From Megasphaera massiliensis (GTDB lineage: Bacteria; Bacillota; Negativicutes; Veillonellales; Megasphaeraceae): a stretch of DNA of 64,000 nucleotides. The position numbers were made by a program, and so were the translations under genes. The notes under the pieces are model-generated. The model searched no databases and was not told the origin of the DNA. It saw nothing but the letters and a program-made list of their open reading frames with translations. Of the stretch, positions 1-8,007 are shown piece after piece (position 1 is the first letter of the stretch; every line of letters starts with the position of its first letter). Location: NCBI RefSeq assembly GCF_000455225.1, contig NZ_HF954532.1, positions 142,844 through 206,843 on the forward strand, given 5' to 3'.

Positions 1-81
1 AAAGTTGACTTATCTCACCGAAACGGGGAGACTTGTCGGCACCTTTTGTAAATATTTTTTACAAATCACAAGTGCTTAATA

Positions 82-110
82 AGTTTAACACAGAGCCAAA
101 GGATTGTCAA
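82..110 (-). promoter_or_regulatory. Sigma-A-type promoter pointing out of the window
   Basis: On the minus strand a TTGACA box (105-110) and a TAAACT box (82-87) are separated by 17 bases. The promoter lies beyond the larC terminator and would drive a gene to the left of the window. Confidence 0.5.
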
Positions 111-126
111 GAACGTTTTCTATTCT

Positions 127-177
127 AAAAAATCTGAAGCCCTGTAAAAGGCGGCTCAAAAAGCAACCCTTTACAGG
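127..177 (-). terminator. Terminator after the larC operon
   Basis: CCTGTAAA (141-148) pairs with TTTACAGG (170-177), and the inner arms extend the helix to about 16 pairs with one mismatch. On the minus strand the hairpin is followed, after a short gap, by a run of six T (127-132). It lies 21 bases after the larC stop and argues against any continuation of larC. Confidence 0.6.
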
Positions 178-198
178 AACAATCAGAAAGTTTCTCGG

Positions 199-1056
199 TT
201 ACAACGGTGACGCTTCACCAATAAACCCGCGCAGGACATTGGGCGTTGCCAAGTTTTTGGTTCCGGCACCATAGGCTACGGTATGATAGATGAAGTCAGC
301 CGGTCTTTGCCCTGCATGAGCTAAGACCTTCACCAAGGCAGCTCCCGTCGGCGTAACCAATTCACCCTTGATATCCGTCGAATACCAGGGAATACCGGAC
401 AAAAGTTCCGCTGTGGCCGGCGCCGGCACAGGCATGATGCCGTGGGCGCAGCGGACAAAGCCGCTTCCGGCATGAAGAGACGAGGTGCTGATCTGTTCGA
501 TGCCCAAGTAGTTCAGACACCAAACGGTACCGACGATATCCAAGATGCAGTCGATGGCGCCAACTTCATGAAAATGAATTTCCTCGACCGGTACTCCGTG
601 TACCTTGGCTTCCGCTTCAGCTAAGGCCTGAAAGACGGCCAGGCTCTTGGTTTTTATCCCTTCTTCCAAGGGCGACCCTTTGATAATCTGCGTAATCTCC
701 GCCAGGCCGCGATGGTGGTGGTGATGATGGTGACCGGTCATATCGACGAGGTGGCCGGAAGCATCGTGATGGTGTTCATGGCAGTGATCATCATGATCAT
801 GATGGTCATGATCATCGTGATCGTGATGTTCGTGATCATGGTGGGCATCATGCTTTTCATCATCTAATATTACATTATAATAAACGGCCTGCACGCCGCC
901 CTTATTCTCACTGCGGCACAGGAGTTCATATCCCGTGAGCTGAAGCGAGGCCATGGCCTTTTGAAAAGCTTCAAATGGGACCCCTGCCTGGATGAGCATG
1001 CCGACGAACATATTGCCGCTGATACCTGAAAAACAGTCGAGATGTAGAGTTTTCAT
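199..1056 (-). CDS. larC: LarC N-terminal-half protein (nickel-pincer cofactor synthesis), His-rich
   Basis: Resembles the N-terminal half (LarC1) of LarC, the nickel insertase that completes the nickel-pincer nucleotide cofactor of lactate racemase. It opens with the family motif LDCFSGISGNMF and has EIHFHEVGAIDCILDIVG near residue 160. Between about residues 68 and 117 there is a His/Asp-rich stretch including seven consecutive His, likely metal binding. The 285-residue product stops after PNVLRGFIGE, where full-length LarC (about 400 residues) continues into the CTP-binding LarC2 half. In lactobacilli that half is reached by ribosomal frameshifting; here a hairpin follows the stop and no LarC2-like frame is visible in the remaining 198 bases. 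AAGGAG precedes the ATG. It is the last gene after the adh and cobT-like genes, 11 bases from the latter. Family is clear; whether it works without LarC2 is unknown. Confidence 0.85.
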   Translation of the reverse strand: MKTLHLDCFSGISGNMFVGMLIQAGVPFEAFQKAMASLQLTGYELLCRSENKGGVQAVYYNVILDDEKHDAHHDHEHHDHDDHDHHDHDDHCHEHHHDASGHLVDMTGHHHHHHHRGLAEITQIIKGSPLEEGIKTKSLAVFQALAEAEAKVHGVPVEEIHFHEVGAIDCILDIVGTVWCLNYLGIEQISTSSLHAGSGFVRCAHGIMPVPAPATAELLSGIPWYSTDIKGELVTPTGAALVKVLAHAGQRPADFIYHTVAYGAGTKNLATPNVLRGFIGEASPL

Positions 1057-1067
1057 CGTGGGACTCC

Positions 1068-2069
1068 TTACTTCAAATTATCGTTCATCATTTGGACAGC
1101 GGCATCGAGCATGGTCAGCCCCATGGCTGAGCCCATTCCCTGGTCGAGATTCTGTTCGAGTTCGACGAAGGGTTTCAGTCCTAATTTCTTCATCTGCATC
1201 TGATGTACCGGTTCCTGGTATTGAGCTGACGGGCAAACATAGTCCTCAACCGTCGGGCACAAGGCGCGAGCCAAGAGGACGGCCGCCCCGGTCACGGCAT
1301 TGTCAAAGACGACGAGCATTTTACACCGAGCTGCCGATAAAATGAACCCTACCATGGCCGCAATGTCGGGCGATCCGGCGCGGCGCAGCAAATCCAAAGG
1401 ATTTTCCGGGTCGAAATTCATTTCCTCCATGACGCGTTTCAGCGAATCCAACTTTTTGCCGGACGTCATAGACGCCGGAAGGTCTTCCAATTGACCGCGG
1501 AAAAAGGCCGCCGTTATGATAAAAGCTGTGAGGAGAGCCCGTTCGCCGATATTGCCGAGGCCGACGGCCGTATATCCTTCTTCAGCCAGGTTCTCGCCAA
1601 GCTGCAGACCGCTGAACAGGGCATCCATCATTTCATCTTCACTCATGGCGTCCCGGCGAGCCCAAAAATGGCTGCCGTGCATGACTTTCAGATTCTGGAC
1701 CCCCTGCGATTCGGCCAAGTCATCTTCAAGGCCCATGTCGAGGAGCATGACACCGGCTCCGATACGGTGAGCCACCTTATTGATAGCCCCGCGGCCTCCT
1801 GCAATTTCTAAAGCATCGGCCTTACTGGTCTTGCCCTGGGTCTTATTTTCCCCGCCGTCGACGGCATGGTCGGCAGCAAATATTGCAATGGCCTTCTGCA
1901 GCGTTTCCGGATGAAGGGTCTGCTGCACGCCGGCAATACGGCCTGCCAGATACGATAATTTGCTGTCCTGGCGAATTGTCAGGCTGGCCAAGCGCTGGTA
2001 GCACTCCGCAGCCTTAGCCAGATCCATCGGTTCAATGGCCTTAATAATTTGTTCTAATACAGGATCCAT
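1068..2069 (-). CDS. CobT-like nicotinate-nucleotide phosphoribosyltransferase homologue lacking catalytic Glu
   Basis: A 333-residue CobT-family protein. CobT attaches the ribose phosphate of nicotinate mononucleotide to the lower-ligand base of cobalamin. Family signatures are the AIFAADHAVD stretch (about 62-71), GGRGAINKVA (91-100) and a C-terminal LDAAVQMM. Two positions are odd. Canonical GEMGIGNTT reads TAVGLGNIG here, so the Glu becomes Ala168. Canonical LGEGTGA reads LDQGMGSA, so the catalytic-base Glu becomes Gln310. It may be an inactive partner, a paralogue with other chemistry, or one half of an ArsAB-like phenolyl-cobamide enzyme, although no second cobT-like gene adjoins it. 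The chosen start has GGAGGAAG six to seven bases upstream; an upstream in-frame ATG at 2093 lacks such a site. It lies in an operon with adh upstream and larC downstream. Confidence 0.75.
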   Translation of the reverse strand: MDPVLEQIIKAIEPMDLAKAAECYQRLASLTIRQDSKLSYLAGRIAGVQQTLHPETLQKAIAIFAADHAVDGGENKTQGKTSKADALEIAGGRGAINKVAHRIGAGVMLLDMGLEDDLAESQGVQNLKVMHGSHFWARRDAMSEDEMMDALFSGLQLGENLAEEGYTAVGLGNIGERALLTAFIITAAFFRGQLEDLPASMTSGKKLDSLKRVMEEMNFDPENPLDLLRRAGSPDIAAMVGFILSAARCKMLVVFDNAVTGAAVLLARALCPTVEDYVCPSAQYQEPVHQMQMKKLGLKPFVELEQNLDQGMGSAMGLTMLDAAVQMMNDNLK

Positions 2070-2151
2070 ACTTCCTCCATAAAAGACAGTCATCGTCTCA
2101 CCATGCCGGAATATCTCCTATGACAAACGATGTGCATATACGAAATGTTGC

Positions 2152-3249
2152 TTATAATGACTTACCGAATTCATCGGTATCGAGAATAGCCTGTTTAAAA
2201 GCATCCTTGGTCATCGGCGTGGGAACGCAGGTCCATTCACGCAGGGCTGGGGCGGCATCGACGACGGCGTCGATTTCATCGGCCTTGATGTCTAAGGCTG
2301 CCAGGGTCGTCGGGTAATTGCATTTTTTATAGAAAGCAGCGACCTTATCCCGCAGTTCAAACTGTTTATCGTAGGTCAAGAGGACTAAGACACCGAAGGA
2401 AACAGTTTCGCCGTGAAGATGGCCTTCGACAACCTGGGGAAGGACCGTCGAGGCATTGTAGAACATGTGCGCCAAGGACGAATTATAATAGTATTCTTCA
2501 CCGCCTGTCGTGCAGTTGGAAACGAGGCCCGTGCTGATAATGATGTCTAAGACGACCTGCTGCAGTTCATACGTAATCTGGTTGGCCTTGAAGTCTGCCA
2601 GTGCCTTTTCCCCATACTGGAGAAGCGGTTCCGTACAAGTCTTTCCGATAGCCCGGCCCAAGAGAACGGTATGGAAGTGTTCTGCAGCCCGGCTGGCCAG
2701 TTCCGATTCACATTCCTTACTCATAGCATCGCCAATGCCGGCCCAGAAGAATTTAAAGGGAGAATCAGCAATGACAGCCATATTGATGAAGGTGTGAACC
2801 GGCGGCTGATCGAGGTAATAATAGCCGGCAAAGGACTTATCTTCCTTGTACATGACGGAAATAGCCGTCGACGGAGCGCAGTTAGACGCCAGGGTCGGGA
2901 AAGCAAAGAAGGCTTTATCGGCCTTATCGGCAACGACCTTCCCCGTATCGATGGCCCGGCCGCCGCCGACACCGAAAACGAGATCTGCCTCTTGAACGGC
3001 TTTTTCTTTCAGCAGGCGATCGACGTGTTCAAAGGTGGCATCGTCGCCATACCACAACACGTCGAGGACTTCGAGATCCGTTTTGGCAATGGCATCGAGG
3101 AGCGGCTGTTTAGCCTTGGACAGAGCCGTCTTACCGCCGATGATGACGACTTTTTTCCCAAAGTGTTTGGTGATCTTACCAATGGCATCATAGGCATGTA
3201 TCCCGATGGTAAAAGCCGGCAAAACCAAGGTGTATTCAGATTTAGACAT
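2152..3249 (-). CDS. Iron-containing alcohol dehydrogenase family protein (GldA/HcxA-like)
   Basis: A 365-residue NAD(P)-dependent dehydrogenase of the group III (iron/zinc) family that includes glycerol dehydrogenase GldA and hydroxycarboxylate dehydrogenase HcxA (YbdH). The nucleotide-binding GVGGGRAIDTGK lies near residue 94. The expected metal ligands are present: Asp in GIGDAMSK, His in SLAHMFYN and His in GHLHGETVSFG. The start is placed at MSKSEY because AGGAGG lies eight to nine bases before it; a 12-residue upstream extension overlaps the promoter. First gene of a three-gene unit with the cobT-like gene and larC. Substrate cannot be read from sequence; a 2-hydroxyacid or polyol is plausible next to a lactate-racemase cofactor gene. 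Confidence 0.8.
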   Translation of the reverse strand: MSKSEYTLVLPAFTIGIHAYDAIGKITKHFGKKVVIIGGKTALSKAKQPLLDAIAKTDLEVLDVLWYGDDATFEHVDRLLKEKAVQEADLVFGVGGGRAIDTGKVVADKADKAFFAFPTLASNCAPSTAISVMYKEDKSFAGYYYLDQPPVHTFINMAVIADSPFKFFWAGIGDAMSKECESELASRAAEHFHTVLLGRAIGKTCTEPLLQYGEKALADFKANQITYELQQVVLDIIISTGLVSNCTTGGEEYYYNSSLAHMFYNASTVLPQVVEGHLHGETVSFGVLVLLTYDKQFELRDKVAAFYKKCNYPTTLAALDIKADEIDAVVDAAPALREWTCVPTPMTKDAFKQAILDTDEFGKSL

Positions 3250-3296
3250 TCTAAAACCTCCTATAATATATGATAGTAAGTTCAAAAACTATGGTT

Positions 3297-3325
3297 ATTA
3301 TAGCATTGTCCCTTGCTTATGAAAA
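3297..3325 (-). promoter_or_regulatory. Promoter of the adh-cobT-larC unit
   Basis: On the minus strand TTTTCA (3320-3325) and a perfect TATAAT (3297-3302) are 17 bases apart, about 50 bases before the adh start. Confidence 0.55.
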
Positions 3326-3357
3326 GTCCACTCCCACTGGCCGATTTGGTTCGCAAT

Positions 3358-3483
3358 ACATATGAAAAATACATATGTAGGTTTCGTCACAAATCACTTT
3401 TAGTAAATTTAATCAATATATAGTTTATAGATCCAAATATAAATCAATATATGGTATAAAAAATTCAAATATACGATATCGTA
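3358..3483. promoter_or_regulatory. AT-rich intergenic block with palindromes (candidate operators)
   Basis: The 449-base gap between adh and cstA holds no gene. It contains ACATATG (3358-3364) facing CATATGT (3372-3378), two direct copies of AATCAATATAT about 33 bases apart (near 3411 and 3442), and the perfect 12-bp palindrome TACGATATCGTA (3472-3483). The position upstream of the cstA promoter suggests regulator binding, but no named regulator site was recognised. Confidence 0.35.
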
Positions 3484-3538
3484 ATTTCATCATGTCTTTT
3501 AAGTCATCAAGAATAGTTCTTTATTCCCAAGGAGAATC

Positions 3539-3566
3539 TTGTTTTTAACCCAAAAGGATATATAAT
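3539..3566 (+). promoter_or_regulatory. Probable promoter of the first cstA
   Basis: TTGTTT (3539-3544) and TATAAT (3561-3566) are 16 bases apart. This leaves an untranslated leader of about 125 bases. Confidence 0.45.
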
Positions 3567-3698
3567 GAGAGAGCTACAGAGATAGCAAAAAATTTCAACG
3601 TGCCATTTACTTTTTTCCAATTCATCAAATTCGGCATTATGTTGCTTTATAACGGATAAAGATATAGGCACACAAAATTCAAAGGAGGTTCTTTTTGT

Positions 3699-5576
3699 AT
3701 GAACGGTTTATATCTCGTCATTATTTCTGCCTTAGTGTTCGTACTGGCTTACCGTTTTTACGGCGCATTCATTGCCGCCAAGGTATTGACCCTGAACCAG
3801 TACAAAGTTACACCGGCCTTCCGTTTTGAAGACGGTCACGACTACGTTCCGACGAACAAATACGTCGTCTTCGGCCACCATTTCGCAGCTATCGCCGGTG
3901 CCGGCCCGCTGGTCGGTCCGGTCATTGCCGCCCAGTTCGGTTATCTGCCCGGTGCCTTATGGATTCTCATCGGCGGCGTCCTCGCCGGTGCCGTCCACGA
4001 TATGGTCATCCTCTTCTGCTCCATGCGGTACGACGGCAAGTCCATTGCCGAAATCGCCAAAGCCCAGATCGGTGACAAAACAGGCTTGGCAACGTCCTTT
4101 GCCGTCTTGTTCCTCAATATCCTCTGCATGGCCGGCATGGCCGTCGTCATCGCCAACGCCCTGCACGACAGCCCCTGGGGTACATTCACCATCGGCATGA
4201 CCATTCCTATCGCCATCTTCGTCGGTATCTACATGCAGTTCCTGCGTCCCGGCAAAATTAAAGAAGGCACCATCATCGGCGTCGTCTTGACCTTGCTGGC
4301 CGTCGTCGCCGGCCCTGCCGTCCAGGCTTCGCCGACCTTGGCTCCCCTCTTTACCATCAATGCTACAGGCATCTCCATCGCCCTCATCATCTACGGCTTC
4401 ATCGCAGCTGCCCTTCCGGTATGGCTGCTCCTGGCACCGCGTGACTACCTCTCGACGTACATGAAAATCGGTACCATCGGCGCCTTGGCCCTGGGCATCA
4501 TCATCGTCGGGCCGAACATTCAGATGCCGGCTATGACCCAGTTTACGGCTGGCGGCGGCCCGGTCATCACCGGTGCTGTCTTACCGTATATCTTCGTTAC
4601 CATCGCCTGCGGCGCTATCTCCGGTTTCCACTGCATGATTGCAACGGGCACGACGCCGAAAATGCTGATGAACGAACGCTCCATCCTGCCCGTCGGCTAT
4701 GGCGCTATGGTTACGGAATCGTTCGTTGCCATGATGGCTTTAATCGCAGCCTGCTCGCTGGTACCGAATGATTACTTTGCCATCAACTCTTCGGCCGCTC
4801 ATTTCCAGGCCCTGGGCATTCAAGTCGTCGACCTGCCGCACCTGAGCAACATGGTCGGTGAAGACGTCGCCCATCGTCCGGGCGGTGCCGTTTCCCTGGC
4901 TGTCGGCATGGCTTATATCTTCTCCAACCTGCCCGGCCTCGATCACCTCATGAACTACTGGTACCACTTCTGCATCATGTTCGAAGCCTTATTCATTATG
5001 ACCATCATCGATGCCGGTACCCGTGTCGGCCGTTATATGCTCCAGGAACTCGTCGGCCGCGTATGGCCTAAGTTCGGCGATCCGAACTGGAAACCCGGTG
5101 CCATCATCGCTTCTGCTTTGATTTGCGGGGCTTGGGGTTATTTAGTCCTCAACGGCAACCTGTCCACCATCTGGCCGATCTTCGGCGTATCGAACCAGCT
5201 CCTCGCTATCATCGCCCTTTCGATTTCGTCGGTCGTCCTCTGCTCTATGGGCAAAGCTCGTTACCTTTGGGTTACGGCCATTCCCTGGGCTTTCCTGATG
5301 GTCATGATCTTCTGGGCTGACTATCTCAACATCTTCGAAATTTACCTTCCGAAGGGTGAATGGACGATGTTCACCGTTTCCATCATCATGGCCCTGTTGG
5401 TCATCATCGTTGCCGTCGGCGCCGTCCGCAAGTGCATCTACTTAGCAAAGACGGTCCCTGCCAACTATGACACTTCGGAAATCGTTGAAACGGAAGAACT
5501 GAAACACCTCCAGGAACTGGTAAAAACTGATAAAGCAGCTCAGCGTTTCCAAGAAATGTCTGTCGCTCATCATTAA
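3699..5576 (+). CDS. cstA: CstA-family carbon starvation protein (peptide/pyruvate transporter)
   Basis: A 625-residue integral membrane protein of the CstA family. E. coli members (CstA, BtsT) import peptides or pyruvate under carbon limitation. It begins with a hydrophobic helix (LYLVIISALVFVLAYRFYG) and has many further membrane spans, the loop HHFAAIAGAGPLVGPVIAAQ near residue 60, FHCMIATGTTPKMLMNER near 310, and a C-terminal 5TM-CstA segment followed by a short charged tail. AAAGGAGG lies ten bases before the ATG. A second, nearly identical gene of the same length follows after a terminator, so the pair is a tandem duplication. Transport substrate is inferred from family only. Confidence 0.9.
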   Translation: MNGLYLVIISALVFVLAYRFYGAFIAAKVLTLNQYKVTPAFRFEDGHDYVPTNKYVVFGHHFAAIAGAGPLVGPVIAAQFGYLPGALWILIGGVLAGAVHDMVILFCSMRYDGKSIAEIAKAQIGDKTGLATSFAVLFLNILCMAGMAVVIANALHDSPWGTFTIGMTIPIAIFVGIYMQFLRPGKIKEGTIIGVVLTLLAVVAGPAVQASPTLAPLFTINATGISIALIIYGFIAAALPVWLLLAPRDYLSTYMKIGTIGALALGIIIVGPNIQMPAMTQFTAGGGPVITGAVLPYIFVTIACGAISGFHCMIATGTTPKMLMNERSILPVGYGAMVTESFVAMMALIAACSLVPNDYFAINSSAAHFQALGIQVVDLPHLSNMVGEDVAHRPGGAVSLAVGMAYIFSNLPGLDHLMNYWYHFCIMFEALFIMTIIDAGTRVGRYMLQELVGRVWPKFGDPNWKPGAIIASALICGAWGYLVLNGNLSTIWPIFGVSNQLLAIIALSISSVVLCSMGKARYLWVTAIPWAFLMVMIFWADYLNIFEIYLPKGEWTMFTVSIIMALLVIIVAVGAVRKCIYLAKTVPANYDTSEIVETEELKHLQELVKTDKAAQRFQEMSVAHH

Positions 5577-5589
5577 TCAACTGCATCAA

Positions 5590-5622
5590 AGGCACTATCT
5601 TCATAGATAGTGCCTTTTTTAT
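5590..5622 (+). terminator. Terminator of the first cstA
   Basis: AGGCACTATC (5590-5599) pairs with GATAGTGCCT (5606-5615) and is followed by a T run, 13 bases after the stop. Confidence 0.85.
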
Positions 5623-5729
5623 TTAACAATTTCCGTTATATATTAAGGAAATACCCCTCCACAAATTATTTTATTCAGTACATCATGAGTTTTTTTCATA
5701 TATATATCGTAAACTTTACCATAAGTAAC

Positions 5730-5758
5730 TTGCTATTTTTACTTCTTTAAACTATAGT
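5730..5758 (+). promoter_or_regulatory. Promoter of the second cstA
   Basis: TTGCTA (5730-5735), 17-base spacer, TATAGT (5753-5758). The second cstA thus has its own promoter and is separated from the first copy by a terminator. Confidence 0.5.
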
Positions 5759-5764
5759 AGGTGT

Positions 5765-6023
5765 ATAGTAAAATCGTTATATGATATTTATAAACGACAA
5801 AAAGTCAATAGAATTGTAACAAAAACGTTTTACTTGGATGGACTGAGGATGTGGCGTTGCATCCGATTATAATATTCCTCATCAAAGCACCTGCGGCAAA
5901 AGTGATGAGATCCATACCCCCATCAAAAGCATGGCATCAGCTTTATATTTCGTACCTATACAACGCCTGTTTTGTAAGCGTCCAGCGCTTCACGAAATAA
6001 ATATGATAAGGAGGGAATTTTTT
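5765..6023 (+). promoter_or_regulatory. Long structured leader of the second cstA
   Basis: About 260 bases lie between the likely transcription start and the ATG. CTCATCA (5878-5884) pairs with TGATGAG (5903-5909) around an 18-base loop. No gene and no known riboswitch was recognised. The first cstA has an unrelated, shorter leader, so the copies are probably controlled differently. Confidence 0.3.
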
Positions 6024-7901
6024 ATGAATGGTTTGTTTTTAGTTATCATTTCTGCATTAATATTTGTGCTGGCTTACCGTTTCTATGGTGCTTTTATTGC
6101 CGCAAAAGTACTGACCGTTAACCAGTATAAGGTTACACCGGCTTTCCGTTTTGAAGACGGTCATGACTACGTGCCGACCAATAAGTACGTCGTCTTCGGC
6201 CATCACTTCGCGGCTATCGCCGGTGCCGGCCCCCTCGTAGGCCCGGTCATCGCAGCCCAGTTCGGTTACTTACCGGGCGCCCTGTGGATTCTCATCGGCG
6301 GTGTCCTCGCCGGTGCCGTCCATGACATGGTCATCCTCTTTGCGTCCATGCGCTATGACGGCAAATCCATTGCCGAAATCGCCAAAGCTCAGATTGGTGA
6401 CAAAGTCGGCCTGGCAACATCCTTTGCCGTCTTGTTCCTCAACATCCTGGCTATGGCCGGCATGGCCGTCGTCATCGTCAATGCCCTTCACGACAGCCCT
6501 TGGGGTACTTTCACGATCGGCATGACCATTCCTATCGCTATTTTCGTCGGCGTCTACATGCAGTTCCTGCGCCCGGGCCACATCAAAGAAGGTACGGTCA
6601 TCGGCGTAGCACTGACACTTCTCGCCGTCATTCTCGGTCCGTCCGTATCGGCTTCGCCGACACTGGCTCCCCTGTTCACGATCAATGCTAAGGGCATTTC
6701 CATCGCCCTCATCATCTACGGCTTCGTAGCTGCTGCTCTTCCCGTATGGCTGCTCCTGGCTCCGCGTGACTACCTCTCGACGTACATGAAAATCGGTACC
6801 ATCGGCGCTCTGGCCATCGGTATCATCATCGTCGGACCTACGATTCAGATGCCGGCTATGACTCAGTTTGTCGCCGGCGGCGGCCCGGTCATCACCGGTC
6901 CGGTCCTTCCGTATATCTTCATCACCATCGCCTGCGGTGCCATCTCCGGCTTCCACTGCATGATTTCGACCGGTACGACGCCGAAGATGCTGATGAACGA
7001 ACGCTCCATTCTCCCCGTAGGCTACGGCGCCATGCTGACCGAATCCTTCGTCGGCATGATGGCCCTTATCGCAGCCTGCTCCCTCATCCCGAACGACTAC
7101 TTCGCCATCAACTCGACAGCTGAACACTTCCAGGCCCTGGGCATCCAGGTCGTCGACCTGCCTCAGTTGAACGCCATGGTCGGTGAAGACGTAGCTCATC
7201 GTCCCGGCGGCGCCGTTTCGCTGGCTGTCGGCATGGCTTTCATCTTCTCCAACATCCCCGGCCTTGACCACCTGATGAACTACTGGTATCACTTCTGCAT
7301 CATGTTTGAAGCCCTGTTCATCATGACCATCATCGACGCCGGTACTCGTGTCGGCCGTTACATGCTCCAGGAACTCATCGGCCGCGTATGGCCGAAGTTC
7401 GGCGATCCCCATTGGCTCCCCGGCGGCATCGTCGCCTCGGCTCTGATCTCCGGCGCATGGGGTTACATCGTACTCCAAGGCAACCTGTCTACGATTTGGC
7501 CGATATTCGGTGTATCGAACCAGCTCTTGGCCATCATCACCCTGGCCATCTCGACCGTTGTCATCTGTGCTATGGGTAAGGCCCGCTTCGCCTGGGTCAC
7601 GGTCATCCCCTGGGTTTTCCTGACCGTCGTTATCTTCTGGGCTGATTACCTCAATATGTTCAACATCTACCTGCCCAAGCAGGAATGGCTCCTCTTCGGC
7701 GTATCGGCTATCATGGCCATCTTGGTCATCATCGTCAGCGTAGCCTCTGCACGGAAATGCCTTGAATTGGCAAAGACCGTACCGCCCAGCTACGATACGT
7801 CTGAAACGGTAGAAGCTGAAGAATTGAAACACCTCGAAGAATTAGTTAAATCCGATCCGATTGCCAAACGCTTTAAAGAATTGACCGTCGATCAACACTA
7901 A
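6024..7901 (+). CDS. cstA: Second CstA-family carbon starvation protein (tandem paralogue)
   Basis: A 625-residue multi-spanning membrane transporter, the same length as the upstream copy and nearly identical to it through the hydrophobic core; differences gather in a few loops and the last 30 residues. Likely imports pyruvate or small peptides, by family. The start is set at MNGLFLVII because AAGGAGGG lies eight bases before it and the upstream copy starts at the same residue; the open frame continues 31 codons upstream without a ribosome site. The long open frame on the opposite strand is a codon-usage artefact. Possible roles for the duplicate are gene dosage or separate regulation through its own promoter and leader. 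Confidence 0.9.
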   Translation: MNGLFLVIISALIFVLAYRFYGAFIAAKVLTVNQYKVTPAFRFEDGHDYVPTNKYVVFGHHFAAIAGAGPLVGPVIAAQFGYLPGALWILIGGVLAGAVHDMVILFASMRYDGKSIAEIAKAQIGDKVGLATSFAVLFLNILAMAGMAVVIVNALHDSPWGTFTIGMTIPIAIFVGVYMQFLRPGHIKEGTVIGVALTLLAVILGPSVSASPTLAPLFTINAKGISIALIIYGFVAAALPVWLLLAPRDYLSTYMKIGTIGALAIGIIIVGPTIQMPAMTQFVAGGGPVITGPVLPYIFITIACGAISGFHCMISTGTTPKMLMNERSILPVGYGAMLTESFVGMMALIAACSLIPNDYFAINSTAEHFQALGIQVVDLPQLNAMVGEDVAHRPGGAVSLAVGMAFIFSNIPGLDHLMNYWYHFCIMFEALFIMTIIDAGTRVGRYMLQELIGRVWPKFGDPHWLPGGIVASALISGAWGYIVLQGNLSTIWPIFGVSNQLLAIITLAISTVVICAMGKARFAWVTVIPWVFLTVVIFWADYLNMFNIYLPKQEWLLFGVSAIMAILVIIVSVASARKCLELAKTVPPSYDTSETVEAEELKHLEELVKSDPIAKRFKELTVDQH

Positions 7902-7909
7902 GACCATAT

Positions 7910-7979
7910 AAAAAGACTGCCCCTGTGACAGCGCCTGAGATGTACATGCTCTCAGGCAGCTGCCGGGACAGTCTTTTTT
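7910..7979. terminator. Bidirectional terminator between cstA and pflX
   Basis: Outer arms AAAAAGACTG (7910-7919) and CAGTCTTTTT (7969-7978) enclose an inner hairpin GCCTGAGA/TCTCAGGC (7933-7957). T runs stand on both strands, serving convergent genes. Confidence 0.8.
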
Positions 7980-8007
7980 ATATGCATTTTTATCGATACC
8001 GAGATCG

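Noticed and set aside
1-198. Frameshifted LarC2 continuing after larC
   Set aside because: One alternative frame stays open for about 25 codons, but its sequence does not resemble LarC2 and it meets a stop; a terminator hairpin occupies the region.
6270-7832. 520-codon open frame on the minus strand of the second cstA
   Set aside because: It lies wholly opposite a clear transporter gene, has no ribosome site, and its Asp/Gly/His-rich, low-complexity product looks like reverse-complemented GC-biased codons.
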